From assembly GCF_000526995.1 (NCBI RefSeq), contig NZ_AZUI01000001.1, positions 1,736,001-1,800,000 of the forward strand: a stretch of 64,000 nucleotides of DNA, written 5' to 3'. The stretch comes from Lacrimispora indolis DSM 755. GTDB taxonomy: Bacteria; Bacillota; Clostridia; Lachnospirales; Lachnospiraceae. Shown here piece after piece: positions 8,349-17,076 of this stretch; position 1 is the stretch's first letter; every line of letters starts with the position of its first letter. The notes below the pieces were generated by a model that was given only the letters and a program-made list of their open reading frames with translations, had not been told where the DNA came from and made no database searches. The position numbers and the translations under genes are program-made.

Positions 8349-9539
8349 CTATAGTTTGATTTCCTTTGTACAAAGCTCATAGATATCAATCATTTGCTTT
8401 TTCCCTATTTTAACGAAATTCCCTACAGGAATTGTATCCTTGAAGGTGGCTTTATCTGCCATTTCCTCAAAAGCATCGGCAGGAAGTCCTGCATCAGAAA
8501 AAGTAAGAGGCATACCCAGCTTTTTAAAGTATTCACGCATCCTCCGAATACCTTCCAGGCAGATTTCATCCGTTTTTCCATAGGACATGTCTACATCCCA
8601 TACCTTTACTGCAAATTGGACGAACCTGTTTTTATCGTGGCTGTATACATATTCCATCCAGGCAGGATAAACAATGGACAGACTTGCCCCATGAGCAATA
8701 TCGTATTTTCCGCTCATTTCCAATGCAATTCTGTGAGAAGCCCAGTCCTGTTCCCGCCCGGTATTTAACAGCCCATTGTGAGCTAATGTTCCCGCCCATA
8801 CAATTTCAGCCCTTGTATCATAATGATCAGGCTCCTTTAGCGTTGCCAGTCCATTTACAATAATGCTTTTCAAGGCAGCCTCACATAATCTGTCTGTTAA
8901 ATCCACTTCAGCAGTATTAGTGAAATACCGTTCCATGATATGAGTCATCATATCCACAACTCCGCAGCTGATCTGATAGGGAGGTAAACTAAAAGTTAAT
9001 TCCGGATTAATAATAGAAAAGACTGGGCGGATCAAGTCCAGATTAATGCTTTTTTTGTACCAGCCATCCTCATTTGTAATGACTGAGCTCAGGCTTGCTT
9101 CACTTCCTGCCGCAGGGATTGTCAATATTGCCGCAGTTGGCAGCGTTTTTTGGGGAACTTCTTTCCCAAGATAAAAATCCCATACATCTCCTTCATAGGG
9201 TACTCCTACGCCAATGGCTTTTGCAGTATCAATGCAGCTGCCGCCTCCGATTGCAAGGATAAAGCCCACTGTTTCACTTCTGCACAGTTCGATTCCCTGT
9301 TTCACAAGACCGAGCCTGGGATTTGGCCGGACTCCTCCCAATTCGCAGTAACAGAAACCCTCTTTTTTCAGCGCTTTGACAACGGTGTTGAAAAGCCCGT
9401 TCTTTTTTATCCGGTCAGAGCCATATACGATCAGGACCTTTTTACAATCGCTGTATTTTCTGATATTCTCCCCTATCAAATTCTGCGTATTTCTTCCAAA
9501 TACAATTTCGGTTGTATTGGAAAACCTAAAATTTATCAT
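8349..9539 (-). CDS. Iron-containing alcohol dehydrogenase (BDH/YqhD-like)
   Basis: A 396-residue group III alcohol dehydrogenase. The NAD(P)-binding region carries FILAIGGGSCIDTAKAIG (about residues 90-107); the metal-binding region shows GVVDMMTHIMERYF and DIAHGASLSIVYPAWMEYV with the expected Asp and His ligands. It would reduce an aldehyde or oxidise an alcohol. It is the last gene of an operon with a class II aldolase and a fructose-type PTS, so it may reduce the aldehyde released by aldol cleavage; this is an inference. An AGGAG site precedes the ATG. Confidence 0.9.
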   Translation of the reverse strand: MINFRFSNTTEIVFGRNTQNLIGENIRKYSDCKKVLIVYGSDRIKKNGLFNTVVKALKKEGFCYCELGGVRPNPRLGLVKQGIELCRSETVGFILAIGGGSCIDTAKAIGVGVPYEGDVWDFYLGKEVPQKTLPTAAILTIPAAGSEASLSSVITNEDGWYKKSINLDLIRPVFSIINPELTFSLPPYQISCGVVDMMTHIMERYFTNTAEVDLTDRLCEAALKSIIVNGLATLKEPDHYDTRAEIVWAGTLAHNGLLNTGREQDWASHRIALEMSGKYDIAHGASLSIVYPAWMEYVYSHDKNRFVQFAVKVWDVDMSYGKTDEICLEGIRRMREYFKKLGMPLTFSDAGLPADAFEEMADKATFKDTIPVGNFVKIGKKQMIDIYELCTKEIKL

Positions 9540-9551
9540 ACATATACTCCT

Positions 9552-10415
9552 CTACCTGTAGCATTCCGCTTTTCCCAGGGAACCAAATAATTCCATTTTT
9601 TGCCGAATCACCTTACGCGCCTCAAGAATTCCAGGTGTAAATACTTTAGCAGGTATAAAGCCTCCGGTCTCTTCAATTACTTCATTTACTTTTTTAAAAA
9701 AGGCATATTTAAAATCACTGGATATATTTACTTTCCGTATTCCGATTTTACACGCTTCACGTATTTCTTCATCAGGATTATTGCTTCCACCGTGAAGAAC
9801 CAGAGGAACAGGAGATACATTCTTTATCTCTCTCAACAGCTGAAGCCGCAGCTGTGGTTTAAATTCCTTGGGATATATTCCATGTGCCGTGCCAATTGCA
9901 ATGGCAAGGCAGTCTACATTGGTTTGGGAAACAAATTCCGTAACATCTTCCGGATTTGTATAAGTCACATTTCTGACTCCCCCCTCATCGGAATTATCCA
10001 TGACCCCAATGGTCCCTATTTCTCCTTCTACTGATACATTTATCATATGTGCAAGTTCTGATACTTCCTTTGAAATCCGGATGTTTTCTTCATACGAAAG
10101 TTCGGAACCATCGATCATGACAGAAGTAAAACCGGCCTGAACCGCCTTCATACAGTGCTCCAGGGATTTACCGTGATCCAGATGGAGCACAAACGGTACT
10201 CTGCTTTCTGCCAGCCGTTCCCTTACATATGTATAGAATTCCCTAGTGGCAAAATCAAACTCCCCCGGTGCCACCTGAATAATCGCAGGAGAATTGCTGT
10301 CCTCTGCTTCCTCGACGACAGCCCGGAACAGAGAACTTTCCGTGGCATTAAAAGCTCCAACTGCAAATTGGTATTTTTCTGCGATTTTCAGCATTTCATT
10401 CATATTAATCAGCAT
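9552..10415 (-). CDS. Class II ketose-bisphosphate aldolase (FBA/GatY/KbaY family)
   Basis: The 287-residue zinc aldolase has VGAFNATE near the start, HLDHGK (catalytic Asp and zinc His, about residues 78-83), SVEGEIGTIG, AIAIGTAHG, LHGGSN and KVNISSDFK, all class II landmarks. The family splits ketose 1,6-bisphosphates into dihydroxyacetone phosphate and an aldehyde. Because it sits inside a PTS operon, it is more likely a pathway-specific aldolase than the glycolytic enzyme. The substrate (fructose, tagatose, sorbose or other bisphosphate) cannot be read from sequence. Confidence 0.9.
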   Translation of the reverse strand: MLINMNEMLKIAEKYQFAVGAFNATESSLFRAVVEEAEDSNSPAIIQVAPGEFDFATREFYTYVRERLAESRVPFVLHLDHGKSLEHCMKAVQAGFTSVMIDGSELSYEENIRISKEVSELAHMINVSVEGEIGTIGVMDNSDEGGVRNVTYTNPEDVTEFVSQTNVDCLAIAIGTAHGIYPKEFKPQLRLQLLREIKNVSPVPLVLHGGSNNPDEEIREACKIGIRKVNISSDFKYAFFKKVNEVIEETGGFIPAKVFTPGILEARKVIRQKMELFGSLGKAECYR

Positions 10416-10430
10416 TTTCTTCTCCCCTTG

Positions 10431-11513
10431 TCAAATCATTTCTATTTTAATATCTTCCATATCAGCGGTGACAGTTCCCAGATCTTCAAAATCTTCATCC
10501 TCTTCTGTCACCTTTTTCTTGATTGCGGATAATATCACTCCTGTAATCACACTGCCGATAGCCAGCGCCAGACAGAATTTCACCGGATTGGTGAACAGAG
10601 GTACCGAGAGCATGCCCCCATGCGGTACCGGAGAACCACAGCCCCAGGTCATGGATAAACCACCTGCTACCGCAGAACCGCAGACACATGCAAAAACTAC
10701 CCTGACCAGATCTCTTGCAGCGATTGGGATAACACCTTCTGTAATCATACAAAAGCCCATAGGAACAGCGGCCTTCAAAGCTTCTTTTTCAGCCCTGGTA
10801 TATTTATTCCTGGTAAGCAGGCAGGAGATGGCGATGCCAAAAGGAGGAATCATGGAGCCAACAAACTTCACGGCTTCCGGCTCAATGACACCGTCTATCA
10901 TCAGTCCATTGACAAATGTAGACATGGTCTTGTTTACAGGCCCTCCGAAGTCAAAGCAGGCCATCCCTCCCAGTACAGCTCCAAATACAAACTTTGAACC
11001 GCTTTGAAGACTTGAGATTGCAGAAGTGAGCGTTACCTGAAGCCAGGCAAACGGCTGACCCACAACTGTGAACATTAATATTCCGGCAACGGCAGTGGTC
11101 AGTACGGGTATTACCATGACAGGCATTAACCCCTGCATATTCTGAGGAAGTTTTATGTATTTCTTAATAGTCAGAACCAGATACCCGACTAAAAAACCGG
11201 CTACAATGCCTCCGATAAAACCGGCTTTGATCTCCGTGCAAATAAAGCCCAATATAAGTCCAGGCGCGATTCCTGGTTTGTCTGCCATGGAATAGGCCAC
11301 ACCGGCAGTGATTACAGGCACTACGGCTGACATACCAAATCCGCCTGCCTTATATAAGAAGTAACCGATACCAGATGTGGAATTACGGACATCCCCGTCA
11401 ATAAACTGTCCCAGTGCCATGCACAATCCGGCCGCTACTACTAAAGGAATCATGTAACCAATTGCCGTCAATACATGTTTTTTAATGAATGCTATCACTC
11501 CATGCTCTTTCAT
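10431..11513 (-). CDS. PTS fructose-family transporter, EIIC
   Basis: A membrane protein of 360 residues with about nine hydrophobic segments. GYMIPLVVAAGLCMALG at the start and FDFGGPVNK, MITEGVIPIAARD and GCGSPVPHGG further on are standard fructose-family EIIC motifs. It forms the channel of a three-gene permease with the separate EIIB and EIIA genes upstream. Its acidic C-terminal tail (TEEDEDFEDLG) is not conserved in the family. Confidence 0.92.
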   Translation of the reverse strand: MKEHGVIAFIKKHVLTAIGYMIPLVVAAGLCMALGQFIDGDVRNSTSGIGYFLYKAGGFGMSAVVPVITAGVAYSMADKPGIAPGLILGFICTEIKAGFIGGIVAGFLVGYLVLTIKKYIKLPQNMQGLMPVMVIPVLTTAVAGILMFTVVGQPFAWLQVTLTSAISSLQSGSKFVFGAVLGGMACFDFGGPVNKTMSTFVNGLMIDGVIEPEAVKFVGSMIPPFGIAISCLLTRNKYTRAEKEALKAAVPMGFCMITEGVIPIAARDLVRVVFACVCGSAVAGGLSMTWGCGSPVPHGGMLSVPLFTNPVKFCLALAIGSVITGVILSAIKKKVTEEDEDFEDLGTVTADMEDIKIEMI

Positions 11514-11528
11514 TTTTTATCTCCTCCT

Positions 11529-11846
11529 TTACTTTTTGTTTGAGATTGCCTTCTCCACCTTTTCTATGAATCCAATTGCATTTTTAATTACAACGGCTGT
11601 TCCTACGCGGATGACCGGTTTCCCCTTAAACCGATCCTCCCCTGAGATCTTTACATCCACTGCCAGAATTACCACATCAGCTTCCAATATATCCTGATCT
11701 GTAAGCTTATGTTCTGTACCTATGGTACCCTGAGTTTCAATTTTGGCTTCATGCCCCCTCGCTTTTGCCCCTTTCATCAGTTTTTCCCGCGCCATATAGG
11801 TATGGGCGATCCCCGCCGTACAGGCTGCTACACCGACAATTTTCAC
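11529..11846 (-). CDS. PTS fructose-family EIIB
   Basis: A 105-residue soluble phosphocarrier. The active-site Cys9 lies in VAACTAGIAHTYMA, the fructose-family EIIB signature. It takes phosphate from EIIA and passes it to the sugar as EIIC imports it. Its start overlaps the EIIA stop by 4 nt (ATGA), implying coupled translation. Confidence 0.95.
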   Translation of the reverse strand: MKIVGVAACTAGIAHTYMAREKLMKGAKARGHEAKIETQGTIGTEHKLTDQDILEADVVILAVDVKISGEDRFKGKPVIRVGTAVVIKNAIGFIEKVEKAISNKK

Positions 11847-12325
11847 TTGCTTCCCTCCTTGTGATTGAATAGTGTGAAGATTTCTTCCGCATCTTCTGTC
11901 AACAATAATGTTTCTATAACCTTATCATCACATAATGCAACTGCCACCTGTGATAATAGTGAAACCAGTTCCGATTTGTCTGCGCTGTTAACAGCAAACA
12001 TAACAAATACCCTGCTGTTTCCATCGCCCAGTGTTTCCCATTCAATCTCATGATCTGCCCTGCCAACTGCCATGGAAGTACGAATAACCGCATCTGATTT
12101 CCCATGGGGAATGGCTACCTGATTGCCGATTCCGGTTGGCCCCTCCATTTCCCTCTGATACACATCCCTTAAGAAAAGTTCTTTCGAAGAAAGGGCTCCG
12201 GAATTAAAAAACATATCCGTCATTTCCATTATGATTTCCTCTTTTGTCCTGCCGGTTAAGTGCAGGTTAATACATGAGCGCTGAATCACATCCTCTATTG
12301 TCATATGTGTTACATGTGCCGCCAT
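11843..12325 (-). CDS. PTS fructose/mannitol-type EIIA
   Basis: The 160-residue EIIA domain carries the phospho-His in AIPHGKS (about residue 88), preceded by REMEGPTGIGNQV as usual for this family. It accepts phosphate from HPr. GGAGGAG lies 9 nt upstream of the ATG. It is the second gene of the operon after the PRD regulator and its start is 21 nt from the regulator stop. Confidence 0.93.
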   Translation of the reverse strand: MAAHVTHMTIEDVIQRSCINLHLTGRTKEEIIMEMTDMFFNSGALSSKELFLRDVYQREMEGPTGIGNQVAIPHGKSDAVIRTSMAVGRADHEIEWETLGDGNSRVFVMFAVNSADKSELVSLLSQVAVALCDDKVIETLLLTEDAEEIFTLFNHKEGSK

Positions 12326-12346
12326 ACTTAGGCTCCTCCTCTGTTT

Positions 12347-14368
12347 TTATTCCTCTAATACAACTGCATTCATGATTTTTTGATTCATCAATTCTGCCAA
12401 CGCCTCCGGATCACCGGCCTGTCTGATTTTGTTGATATTCTCCGTTTCGTCGAGAAGGTCCAAAAAAACACTGTAGAACTTTATGGTTTCTTCCTTCATA
12501 CCAACTGCTTCATCAAGGTTAAAGGCCAAAAGGAAAATGACATCAACCTTTTCCTTACCCTGCCACAAAATAGGAGCTGCAAGTGTTGCAATGGCTACTG
12601 TAGGCCGCATGACATACTTTGCAAATCCGTGGGGCAATGCGATCCCTTTTCCAAGTGCGGTGGGAGCCGTTACTTCATGCTCCATGACCGACGGAAGAAA
12701 CTGATCCGTCACATATCCCGCTTCAGTCAGCTTTTTACATAAAAGACTCATAAGGCTTTGTTTATCCATGACATCCATGTGGAGAAACATAAATTCCTCA
12801 TAAAACAGGTTTTTACAGATACTTAACTTACTGCAATGCTGCCTGTTTTTTATGTTCCTCCTGCGAACCAGTTTCATGGCATCCTCAATATTTTTAATAT
12901 CATTAGCTGTTAAAAGATGCTCTACGGCAACCACCGTTTTTCCATAGCAGATGTTTTTTAACTGAATGGTGGTGATGATTAAGTCACAAGGTATATGGAT
13001 GATCTTTTTAAGATCCCTGACGGAAAGAACATCCACAATTTTTATGTCACTAATGGTACGTTCCAATTGTTCTTTCAGCAACTGGGATATGCCTAAACCG
13101 TAATCACACACAACGCAGGCAGCAACTGTTGATAAGCTTCTTTCGATTGCGCCTCCAAGCAGCAGCGCTAATGTGCACATCTCATGTTCATTGATATCCA
13201 GTCCAAGCTCCTTTTGAAAATAAACGCTGACAGCGGATATTGCTGTGAAAATATTGGGATACCGCTGTTTTACCTGCTTAAGGAGCGGATTTTCAGTTCT
13301 TATATTGTATCTTAATCTTGGTATCATTGAATGGAGCTGCAGAAACAGGCTTTCCAGAAAAAATGTATCTGACCTCAGATTTACGTTTACAATATCGCTC
13401 ATTAAGGACACCATACGAAACGTAAAATAACACAATTCCAGATTCTCCGCCTGGCACACACACATTCCATTCATACTGTGAAACTTTTGTATATCTGAGA
13501 TCTCTACAACAAACCCTACATAATCCTTTTCATTTGAGTCCAATTTCATCTGATAACAGGTTTCCAGCATTTTGATAAGCTCTTCTTTTATCATTCCGGA
13601 AAATTCACCTGATATTTTAACGGGAGGGGCTGCCGGAAGCCGTATCATATGTTTTTGCCTGGAACGAATAATACAAAGGGACAGCAGGAAAAACATCTGA
13701 ATATGTGCTTCATACCCATAAGAAAAACCATAAGCTTCCTCCAGATGATATATGGCCCTGTTGACTCCGGAAGTATCAAACCCCTTTAGGAAGCTTTCCA
13801 TGAAAGAATATTCAATTGCCTGGTATTCCATCTGTTTTCCGGGCAGATAGTCCTTACTGTTTTCCTGCTTCACACTTAAGAAGAGATTCCACATAGCAAG
13901 GCGCCATTGGAATTCTTCATATTTGATTTGAAACCCTTTTCCTCTTTTCTTATCAAAATTGATTCCATATATCTGAAACCATTTTTTTAAATCAGGAAGC
14001 AGCTTTTCCACGAAGGAACGGCTTATATAAAACTTTTTCTGAATATAAGACAGGCTCAAATTACAATCTGTCAGTAAATAATAAATAATTTGATATTTTG
14101 CTTCAGGAATATCACTGTTCAGCTGTGATTCCTCCGATAGGAACAATAATTGGTTCCATGCTTCCTCGGCCATCTCGAGCTTAATGCCTTTATGGGGTTT
14201 TTTGCAGATCTTTCCCAGGTTCGCTTGGTCAATGGTATCCTGAATCACGTTTAATTCATTTCTTATGGTTGTTACAGACACTTGAATCACACGGGAGATT
14301 TCTGAAACAGTTACAAAATCTTTCTGTTCCCGCAGGTAGTTTAGAATATTCATTTGCCGACCGGTCAT
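12347..14368 (-). CDS. PRD-containing transcriptional regulator (BglG/MtlR type) with EIIB- and EIIA-like domains
   Basis: A 673-residue phosphorylation-controlled activator. It begins with an HTH_11 (MNILNYLREQKDFVTVSEISR), then an Mga-like helix-turn-helix (about 85-140), and two PTS regulation domains with conserved His (FLQLHSMIPRLRYNI; NEHEMCTLALLLGGAIERS). Next comes an EIIB-like domain with Cys in VVCDYGLGIS, and a C-terminal EIIA domain with phospho-His in ALPHGFAK. This is the MtlR/ManR-like organisation, so activity should respond to HPr and to the transporter it controls. It is the first gene of the operon it very probably regulates. Start at 14368 follows GAGGGG. Confidence 0.88.
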   Translation of the reverse strand: MTGRQMNILNYLREQKDFVTVSEISRVIQVSVTTIRNELNVIQDTIDQANLGKICKKPHKGIKLEMAEEAWNQLLFLSEESQLNSDIPEAKYQIIYYLLTDCNLSLSYIQKKFYISRSFVEKLLPDLKKWFQIYGINFDKKRGKGFQIKYEEFQWRLAMWNLFLSVKQENSKDYLPGKQMEYQAIEYSFMESFLKGFDTSGVNRAIYHLEEAYGFSYGYEAHIQMFFLLSLCIIRSRQKHMIRLPAAPPVKISGEFSGMIKEELIKMLETCYQMKLDSNEKDYVGFVVEISDIQKFHSMNGMCVCQAENLELCYFTFRMVSLMSDIVNVNLRSDTFFLESLFLQLHSMIPRLRYNIRTENPLLKQVKQRYPNIFTAISAVSVYFQKELGLDINEHEMCTLALLLGGAIERSLSTVAACVVCDYGLGISQLLKEQLERTISDIKIVDVLSVRDLKKIIHIPCDLIITTIQLKNICYGKTVVAVEHLLTANDIKNIEDAMKLVRRRNIKNRQHCSKLSICKNLFYEEFMFLHMDVMDKQSLMSLLCKKLTEAGYVTDQFLPSVMEHEVTAPTALGKGIALPHGFAKYVMRPTVAIATLAAPILWQGKEKVDVIFLLAFNLDEAVGMKEETIKFYSVFLDLLDETENINKIRQAGDPEALAELMNQKIMNAVVLEE

Positions 14369-14586
14369 ATCGCTTAATACCCCTCTCTTTTCTGTATTTC
14401 ATTGTCTGTTATACACATTATAGCAGCACGTATTTTTTGTGCGCGTCAACTTTTCTGCAACATTTGATAGATTACTCCTAAATTATTGGCACAATCATTT
14501 GAACGGAGGTGACCCCTAAGGGAAACAGAGCCTGTTACATGCATGGAAACCGTTCCGGAACTTTCCTTATTACCATACAACAATAA

Positions 14587-14617
14587 GCCCGGAAGAATAT
14601 ATAAAACTCTTCCGGGC
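14587..14617 (-). terminator. Hairpin downstream of the 14671-14883 fragment
   Basis: A perfect 10-bp stem (GCCCGGAAGA, 14587-14596, with 14608-14617) is followed on the minus strand by TTATTGTTG. It would end leftward transcription, suggesting that the small fragment upstream was once part of a transcribed gene. Confidence 0.5.
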
Positions 14618-14670
14618 ATAGCCCTTAATAACCATTATTTACTGTTTCCCATATATTTTGTTTTATTTCG

Positions 14671-14883
14671 TCAGCGTTTTATCGAATATTTCCGCACAGG
14701 CAGCCCTCTAATAGCGGTAAGTAAATGCAGCCTTTTTTCCTGCACCAAAAATCCATAGGAAAAGCTTTCCGATGAATCCGGATAAACGATATTAATATCA
14801 TATGAACGGAGGTTCCCCGGCATGTGGTGCAGGACCGGAATACAGGTTCCTTCCAGGCACTGCGTATAAAAGATGCTCCACAC
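14671..14883 (-). pseudogene. Short orphan frame, possible 3' remnant of a regulator gene
   Basis: An open frame of about 70 codons with no convincing ribosome site. It contains LHHMPGNLRSYDINIVYP and SYGFLVQEKRL, vaguely like the end of a LysR effector domain, but the similarity is weak. It is followed by a terminator-like hairpin. I see no intact gene between 14369 and 15033. Confidence 0.25.
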
Positions 14884-15033
14884 CTTTCATAATGATTTCT
14901 CCATGATATTCTATAGAATACAGAAAAAGAAATTAGACATTTTTACCATCATAAAGTATACTTAATGATATAGAAGCTCTGCTTTCCGTTCCTGTTATTT
15001 CAGGCTTAAGCAAAGTACAAAGGAGAAATGATT
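14884..15033 (+). promoter_or_regulatory. Upstream region of the first chemoreceptor, with a tentative promoter
   Basis: TTAGAC (14933-14938) and TATACT (14957-14962), 18 bp apart, are a weak sigma-A candidate for the MCP gene. No clear sigma-28 (TAAA-N15-GCCGATAA) motif is seen. Confidence 0.35.
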
Positions 15034-17001
15034 ATGAAGAGTATTAAAACAAAAATATTGCTCAGCATGGCTTTGACAGTATTTATTTCTTTATGCGCAG
15101 TGGGAGGTACCAGCATTTATTTAAACTATTCCAGCATGATCGGGACCATGAACCAGACCATGACGGAACTTGCCCTCACCGCTTCCCAGCGGGTTTCCAA
15201 AGAGCTGGATATTTATAAAAACATTGCCTATGAAGTCGGCAGCACCAACCGTCTTTCCAGCAGTGAAACCAGTGTGGAAGATAAAAAGATCCTCATGGAC
15301 CAGAAAGCAAAGTCTCACGGTTTTCAGCGGGGAAACATACTGGGAACAGACGGGGTCAGCATATTCGATGGAAAGGACTATTCTGACCGGGATTATTTCC
15401 AAAGGTCCATAAAGGGTGAGACAGCGGTTTCCGATCCCTTGATCAGCAAGGTCACAGGAGAGCTTACCATTATCATATCCGCCCCATTGTGGGATAAGGG
15501 CGTTCCGGATACCAAAGTAGTAGGTGTTGTATATTTTGTCCCCACTGAAACCTTTTTAAATGATATCGTTGCCAGCATAAAGATAAGCAAGGGAAGCAAC
15601 TCTTACATACTGAACAAAAACGGCGGGGTCATCGCTGATGTGGATATGGAGAATGTAATCAATGGGACAAATACCCAGGACATTGCAAAGACAGATCCCG
15701 GGCTGGCCGCCCTGGCAGCTCTTGAAAAGGGAATGACAGAAGGAAAAAGCGGATTTGGACGTTACAACAGGGGAAGTGTAAAGGAATTCCTGGCCTATGC
15801 GCCCATTGAAGGGACTGACGGCTGGAGCTTTGGTCTTAAAGCGCCCATGACAGACTTTATGGGCGCCACCATGACCGGAATCGTCATTTCAGCGGTACTG
15901 CTTATTGCGGCACTGATTGTAGCCGGAATCATATCCGTTGTTCTGGCAGGAAAAATCGGAAATCCCATAACTGCCTGTGCTGAACGCCTAAAGAAACTGG
16001 TACAGGGCGACTTAGATTCTCCTGTTCCTGTAATCAATACCAAGGACGAAACCGGCGTGCTGGCAGGCGCCACCAGAGAGCTGGTGGACGGATTGAAAAT
16101 GATCATCGGAGATGTGGATCATATTCTCAACGAGATGGCAGATGGCAGATTAACGGTTTCTTCCAACTGTGAATCCGCCTATGCAGGAGGTTTCGGCGGA
16201 ATCCTTCAGGCCATGACCCAGCTGCGGTCTAGGCTTAGTGAGACACTTTTACAGATCAGCCATTCTGCGGAGGAAGTAGCCTCCGGTGCGGAACAAGTTT
16301 CCGCAGGTGCACAGGCCCTCTCCCAGGGAGCTACGGAACAGGCCAGTTCCGTGGAAGAGCTGGGCGCCACCATAAGCCTCATATCCTCTCATGTAGATCT
16401 AAATGCCAAAAACGCAGAAGAGGCCACTCTCCAGGCTAAAGAAGCCTCCTCCCATCTGGAAAACGGGAAAGAGCAGATGAAGAGGATGACCGATGCCATG
16501 AACGAGATCAATCAGACCTCCGGGGAAATCGGAAAGATCATAAAGACAATTGAGGATATCGCATTCCAGACCAATATCCTGGCTTTAAATGCCGCTGTTG
16601 AAGCCGCCCGTGCCGGGGAAGCCGGAAAAGGGTTTGCCGTCGTTGCCGATGAAGTGCGCAATCTTGCATCAAAGAGTGCAGAGGCTTCAAGGAATACCGC
16701 CTCCCTCATCGAAAGCTCTGCCTATTCTGTGCAGAAGGGTACGGATATCGCAGGGGAAACAGCAAATTCTCTGGAACAGATCGCCTCCTCCTCTGAAAAA
16801 ATGGCTTCTCTGATATATGGAATTGCCGCAGCGTCCCAGGAACAGGCCAGTTCCATTGCCCAGGTAGCCCTGGGGATCGACCAGATATCCAGTGTGGTTC
16901 AGACTAACTCCGCCACAGCAGAAGAGAGCGCGGCCACAAGCGAAGAACTTTCCGGTCAGGCTCAGATATTAAAGGGACTTATGGAACAGTTTAAATTTTA
17001 A
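15034..17001 (+). CDS. Methyl-accepting chemotaxis protein with extracellular dCache domain
   Basis: A membrane chemoreceptor of about 655 residues. One membrane helix near the N-terminus is followed by an extracellular dCache sensor of about 240 residues (motifs [17 protein letters not shown] and [12 protein letters not shown]), then a second membrane helix ([22 protein letters not shown]), HAMP and a long signalling coiled coil. The kinase-contacting tip is conserved ([35 protein letters not shown]). dCache domains often bind amino acids or carboxylates, but the ligand is unknown. I chose ATG 15034 because AAAGGAG lies 8 nt upstream; the ATG at 15028 is too close to it. Confidence 0.93.
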   Translation: MKSIKTKILLSMALTVFISLCAVGGTSIYLNYSSMIGTMNQTMTELALTASQRVSKELDIYKNIAYEVGSTNRLSSSETSVEDKKILMDQKAKSHGFQRGNILGTDGVSIFDGKDYSDRDYFQRSIKGETAVSDPLISKVTGELTIIISAPLWDKGVPDTKVVGVVYFVPTETFLNDIVASIKISKGSNSYILNKNGGVIADVDMENVINGTNTQDIAKTDPGLAALAALEKGMTEGKSGFGRYNRGSVKEFLAYAPIEGTDGWSFGLKAPMTDFMGATMTGIVISAVLLIAALIVAGIISVVLAGKIGNPITACAERLKKLVQGDLDSPVPVINTKDETGVLAGATRELVDGLKMIIGDVDHILNEMADGRLTVSSNCESAYAGGFGGILQAMTQLRSRLSETLLQISHSAEEVASGAEQVSAGAQALSQGATEQASSVEELGATISLISSHVDLNAKNAEEATLQAKEASSHLENGKEQMKRMTDAMNEINQTSGEIGKIIKTIEDIAFQTNILALNAAVEAARAGEAGKGFAVVADEVRNLASKSAEASRNTASLIESSAYSVQKGTDIAGETANSLEQIASSSEKMASLIYGIAAASQEQASSIAQVALGIDQISSVVQTNSATAEESAATSEELSGQAQILKGLMEQFKF

Positions 17002-17010
17002 ATAAAACAC

Positions 17011-17065
17011 AGCCGCTTCATAAAGAAATGATCATCACCATTCTTTTATGAAGCGGCTATTTTTG
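17011..17065 (+). terminator. Bidirectional terminator between MCP and the polysaccharide operon
   Basis: AGCCGCTTCATAA and its complement (17011-17058) form a long stem followed by ATTTTTG on the plus strand; on the minus strand the stem is followed by TGTTTTATTT, so it can serve both converging units. Confidence 0.85.
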
Positions 17066-17076
17066 TATACAGCCTT

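Noticed and set aside
10294..11007. 237-codon plus-strand frame over the aldolase and EIIC genes
   Set aside because: It spans two well-identified minus-strand genes and its product is biased in composition, so it is an antisense shadow.
14400..14440. TTGACG and TATAAT upstream of the PRD regulator
   Set aside because: The spacer is 21 bp, too long for a normal sigma-A promoter, so I did not list it as one.
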